Of a stretch of DNA of 6,278 bases, positions 6,019-6,278 are shown in pieces. Source of the DNA: Nitrospiraceae bacterium (GTDB lineage: Bacteria; Nitrospirota; Nitrospiria; Nitrospirales; Nitrospiraceae); the NCBI GenBank assembly GCA_025934615.1, contig JAICXS010000124.1, forward strand, positions 1 through 6,278. The letters run 5' to 3'. Position 1 is the stretch's first letter; every line of letters begins with the position of its first letter. The notes below the pieces were generated by a model. That model had not been told where the DNA came from. It saw nothing but the letters and a program-made list of their open reading frames with translations, and did no database searches. A program made the position numbers and the translations under genes.

Positions 6019-6278
6019 ATGACGGCAACCGCCAAAAAAATTCTGGTCGTCGAGGACGAAGCGGATATTCTTCACCTCGTGCAGCTCTATCTGGAAAAAG
6101 AAGGATATCGAACGACCACGGCGACCACAGGGCTGGAAGGCTTACGGCAAGCCAAAACCGAGCAGCCCGACCTGATCATTCTGGATTTGATGTTGGCCGA
6201 AATGGACGGGCTGGAAGTCTGCAAACAAATCAGGGCCGACTCTCGCCTCTCGCGTACTCCGATCATCATGCTGACCGC
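6019..6278 (+). CDS. Response regulator, receiver domain (PhoB/OmpR-like), 3' end outside window
   Basis: This encodes the first 86 residues of a CheY-like receiver domain, which accepts phosphate from a histidine kinase. Seen directly: KKILVVEDEAD (6-16) with the acidic Mg2+-binding pair E12/D13, phosphoacceptor D56 in LIILDLML, the following MDGLEVC loop (62-68), and PIIMLT (81-86) with the switch threonine T86. The conserved lysine and any output domain lie beyond the edge. The sequence style resembles PhoB/OmpR-family winged-helix regulators, but the subfamily cannot be fixed from the receiver alone; a stand-alone or hybrid protein is possible. The ATG at 6019 is the only plausible start, because an in-frame TGA lies at 5983-5985 and no other usual start codon intervenes. 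No Shine-Dalgarno precedes it. The gene is divergent from ispH and opens a transcription unit leaving the window. Confidence 0.93.
   Translation, partial: MTATAKKILVVEDEADILHLVQLYLEKEGYRTTTATTGLEGLRQAKTEQPDLIILDLMLAEMDGLEVCKQIRADSRLSRTPIIMLT

Overview
The window holds two complete and two partial chromosomal genes. Three are on the minus strand, reading right to left: ispH, smc and the 5' part of a squalene-hopene cyclase gene. One is on the plus strand at the right edge: the start of a response regulator. I see no mobile element, CRISPR array, phage gene, tRNA or rRNA, and no strong sign of an undescribed system. The interest lies in the non-coding signals between the genes. Hopanoid synthesis, the MEP isoprenoid pathway, a canonical bacterial SMC and moderately high GC suggest a free-living Gram-negative-type bacterium. 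A Nitrospira-like (Nitrospirota) genome is my best guess, but that is inference from the protein style and not proven here.

Layout: 1-765 (minus) is the N-terminal 255 residues of squalene-hopene cyclase, cut by the window edge. 766-1075 is a 310-bp gap. It carries the shc leader with a 10-bp hairpin (795-823), a near-consensus sigma-70 promoter (878-906), and a large imperfect inverted repeat (921-1019) with a U-rich tail, read as an smc terminator or a small structured RNA. 1076-4720 (minus) is full-length smc. 4721-4907 is a 187-bp gap with a hairpin, a 9-bp tandem repeat and a weak promoter candidate. 4908-5852 (minus) is ispH. 5853-6018 is the divergent intergenic region, with a promoter candidate for each side and a small dyad. 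6019-6278 (plus) is the receiver domain of a response regulator, cut by the window edge.

How the genes relate: IspH makes IPP and DMAPP in the last MEP-pathway step, and squalene-hopene cyclase works at the far end of the same terpenoid route. smc, a chromosome-organising ATPase, sits between them. Each minus-strand gene has its own promoter candidate and an upstream gap of more than 100 bp, so they look like separate or loosely linked transcription units and not a tight operon.
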